DNA of 34,836 nucleotides from positions 1 through 34,836 of the forward strand of contig JAFGMP010000261.1 of assembly GCA_016927495.1 (NCBI GenBank), in the 5' to 3' direction. The position numbers were made by a program, and so were the translations under genes. This document shows positions 33,817 to 34,836 of the stretch, piece by piece; positions within the stretch are counted from its first letter, which is position 1, and each line of letters begins with the position of its first letter. Under the pieces are notes generated by a model. The model searched no databases. It worked only from the letters and a program-made list of their open reading frames with translations, and was not told the DNA's origin. The DNA comes from Candidatus Latescibacterota bacterium. Its GTDB lineage: Bacteria > Latescibacterota > Latescibacteria > Latescibacterales > Latescibacteraceae.

Positions 33817-34299
33817 TTGAAAAAGAAACACATCAAAACCAATGCAGTCAGAATACTGGAAAAATACGGTATTACTTATGATCTACGCACATATGAAGTT
33901 GACGAAAGTGATTTGAGCGGTTTACATGTAGCCGAAGCAATCGGGTTGCCTCCGGCGCAGGTTTTTAAAACTCTTGTGGTAAAAGGCGATAAAACCGGAA
34001 TTTTCATGTGCTGTATTCCCACTGATTCGGAATTGGATTTGAAGGAATGTGCAAAAATCAGCGGTAACAAAAAAATCGATCTGGTTCCGGTCAGAGAGAT
34101 TCAATCACTGACAGGTTACATAAGAGGCGGAGTATCCCCGGTCGGAACAAAAAAGAGTTATATGGTATATGTCGATTCCAGCGCGTACAAGTGGCCGGTA
34201 ATTTCGTTGAGCGCCGGTGTCAGGGGATGTCAAATGCTTGTCGATCCAGTAAAATTAGCGCTTGTGATCGATGTGAAAAGTTATGAAATTAAGAGGTAA
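33817..34299 (+). CDS. ybaK: Cys-tRNA(Pro)/aminoacyl-tRNA deacylase, YbaK/EbsC family
   Basis: 160 residues from a TTG start. It has the YbaK fold: HVAEAIGLPPAQVFKTLVV with the catalytic lysine in FKTLVV, followed by GGVSPVG and VSLSAGVRG. Such enzymes clear mischarged Cys-tRNA(Pro). The family is full length here. It is 32 bases after the GH47 gene but functionally unrelated. Confidence 0.9.
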   Translation: MKKKHIKTNAVRILEKYGITYDLRTYEVDESDLSGLHVAEAIGLPPAQVFKTLVVKGDKTGIFMCCIPTDSELDLKECAKISGNKKIDLVPVREIQSLTGYIRGGVSPVGTKKSYMVYVDSSAYKWPVISLSAGVRGCQMLVDPVKLALVIDVKSYEIKR

Positions 34300-34332
34300 C
34301 AGAAAAACATATGAAAAAAATCACCCCTTTAA

Positions 34333-34356
34333 TTTCCCCCTTATTAAATGGGGAAA
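34333..34356 (+). other. Hairpin after the YbaK gene
   Basis: TTTCCCC (34333-34339) pairs with GGGGAAA (34350-34356). There is no T tract, so a terminator role is doubtful. Confidence 0.4.
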
Positions 34357-34410
34357 ACTACCGATTTCTTATTATTGTACCGGATTGACAGGATGTAAAA
34401 ATTCGGGGGA

Positions 34411-34458
34411 TGTCACGTATCACTGTGATGCGCAGCATTGCAGCGTAAAGTAGTGACA
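34411..34458. repeat. Imperfect palindromic element
   Basis: TGTCAC (34411-34416) and GTGACA (34453-34458) flank an inner palindrome ATCACTGTGAT (34419-34429) and a CGCAGC/GCAGCG stretch. It may be an intergenic repeat. Nothing in the window repeats it. Confidence 0.35.
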
Positions 34459-34540
34459 GGTGGATCAAAAATTTATTTGACCTGATTGCCAACTATTTTG
34501 CCAGGCTTTTTAAAAAAAGACGCAGAAAAGGATATATTTT

Positions 34541-34684
34541 GTGAGCAAAGAGAGTATTTATTTCCACCTGGGTAAACGTATCGGATACTGGTATGCATCG
34601 AACAGGCATAATCTGCATCGAAAACTAATAGCAGGGCTGCTGAGCAGAATTCCCGGTGGAAAATGGCTCTCCAGATTTATGTAA
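34541..34684 (+). CDS. Possible small basic protein (47 residues)
   Basis: A GTG-started frame (VSKESIYFHLGKR to KWLSRFM) with AAAAGGA 5-6 bases upstream. The composition is basic and aromatic, with a predicted amphipathic C-terminus (LIAGLLSRIPGGKWLSRFM). No family is recognised. It might be a small membrane-associated peptide or a chance frame. Confidence 0.35.
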   Translation: MSKESIYFHLGKRIGYWYASNRHNLHRKLIAGLLSRIPGGKWLSRFM

Positions 34685-34745
34685 ATTCACCATGAATGTG
34701 CCGAATTAACAGAAAATAACTTCATACCCTTCATGATAAAAAAAA

Positions 34746-34836
34746 TTGACAATCCGATGACCTTATTTTTTTATTGTCTGGCGATCCCCCAAAAACCACG
34801 ATAATGAAGTATATAACCTATTGTAAAATAAGGAGA
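34746..34836 (+). promoter_or_regulatory. Probable upstream region of a gene outside the window
   Basis: TTGACA (34746-34751) is followed about 17 bases later by a poor TTTTAT. The last bases, AAGGAGA (34830-34836), form a ribosome-binding site whose start codon would lie just beyond the end. Confidence 0.4.

Noticed and set aside
1..34836. CRISPR arrays, insertion sequences or phage genes
   Set aside because: No regularly spaced repeats, transposase motifs or phage structural genes were found on reading the window.

Overview
The window comes from an AT-rich, motile, diderm (Gram-negative-type) bacterium. It has lipoproteins, an OmpA-type envelope protein, a flagellin, an exosortase and several candidate sigma-54 promoters. 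The RuvABC/YebC core does not give a phylum. The exosortase H/IPTL-CTERM pair, large secreted polysaccharide-degrading proteins, a bacterial GH47 enzyme and a Tat-type Gfo/Idh/MocA oxidoreductase suggest an uncultured lineage near the FCB group (Latescibacterota- or Fibrobacterota-like). That placement is inference only.

Layout. (1) 174-7376 is a conserved housekeeping block: Na/Pi cotransporter, PhoU-like protein, EF-G-like GTPase, YebC, RuvC, RuvA and RuvB, then a CAU-anticodon tRNA with its own terminator. (2) 7420-8246 has no convincing gene but is rich in inverted repeats, G-rich repeats and a strong terminator, so it may make a structured RNA. (3) 8247-11828 holds an acyltransferase, a receiver protein lacking its phospho-acceptor aspartate, an OmpA-like protein and a GT87-like membrane glycosyltransferase. 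(4) 11854-14139 is a self-contained unit: sigma-70 promoter, a decayed leader peptide, a SPINDLY-type (GT41) glycosyltransferase whose N-terminus resembles the same leader, an intact double-glycine leader peptide and a terminator. A 59-residue zinc-ribbon gene follows on the other strand. (5) 14721-18130 is a run of three secreted or lipoprotein genes ending in a second double-glycine leader peptide. (6) 18246-24934 (minus strand) carries a stand-alone Lrp/AsnC ligand-binding domain, a small membrane protein, a 1050-residue heparinase II/III-like protein, and two adjacent ATP-grasp genes, one fused to a methyltransferase. (7) 25242-29887 contains a minimal flagellin, a small membrane protein, exosortase H with its partner membrane protein, a divergent IPTL-CTERM substrate, and a stand-alone cyclic-nucleotide-binding protein. 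(8) 30233-34299 is a sugar-metabolism run (Gfo/Idh/MocA, aldo/keto reductase, GH47 lipoprotein) followed by a YbaK-type deacylase. The window ends just after a Shine-Dalgarno-like sequence for a gene that lies outside it.

The most unusual content is the family of peptides sharing a 26-residue leader ending in IRGG. One follows a GT41 glycosyltransferase, which points to a secreted, possibly glycosylated peptide system. Also notable are the sigma-54-type promoters in front of flagellin, the Asp-less receiver, the cNMP-binding protein and possibly the IPTL-CTERM protein, and the methyltransferase/ATP-grasp fusion with its second ATP-grasp partner.
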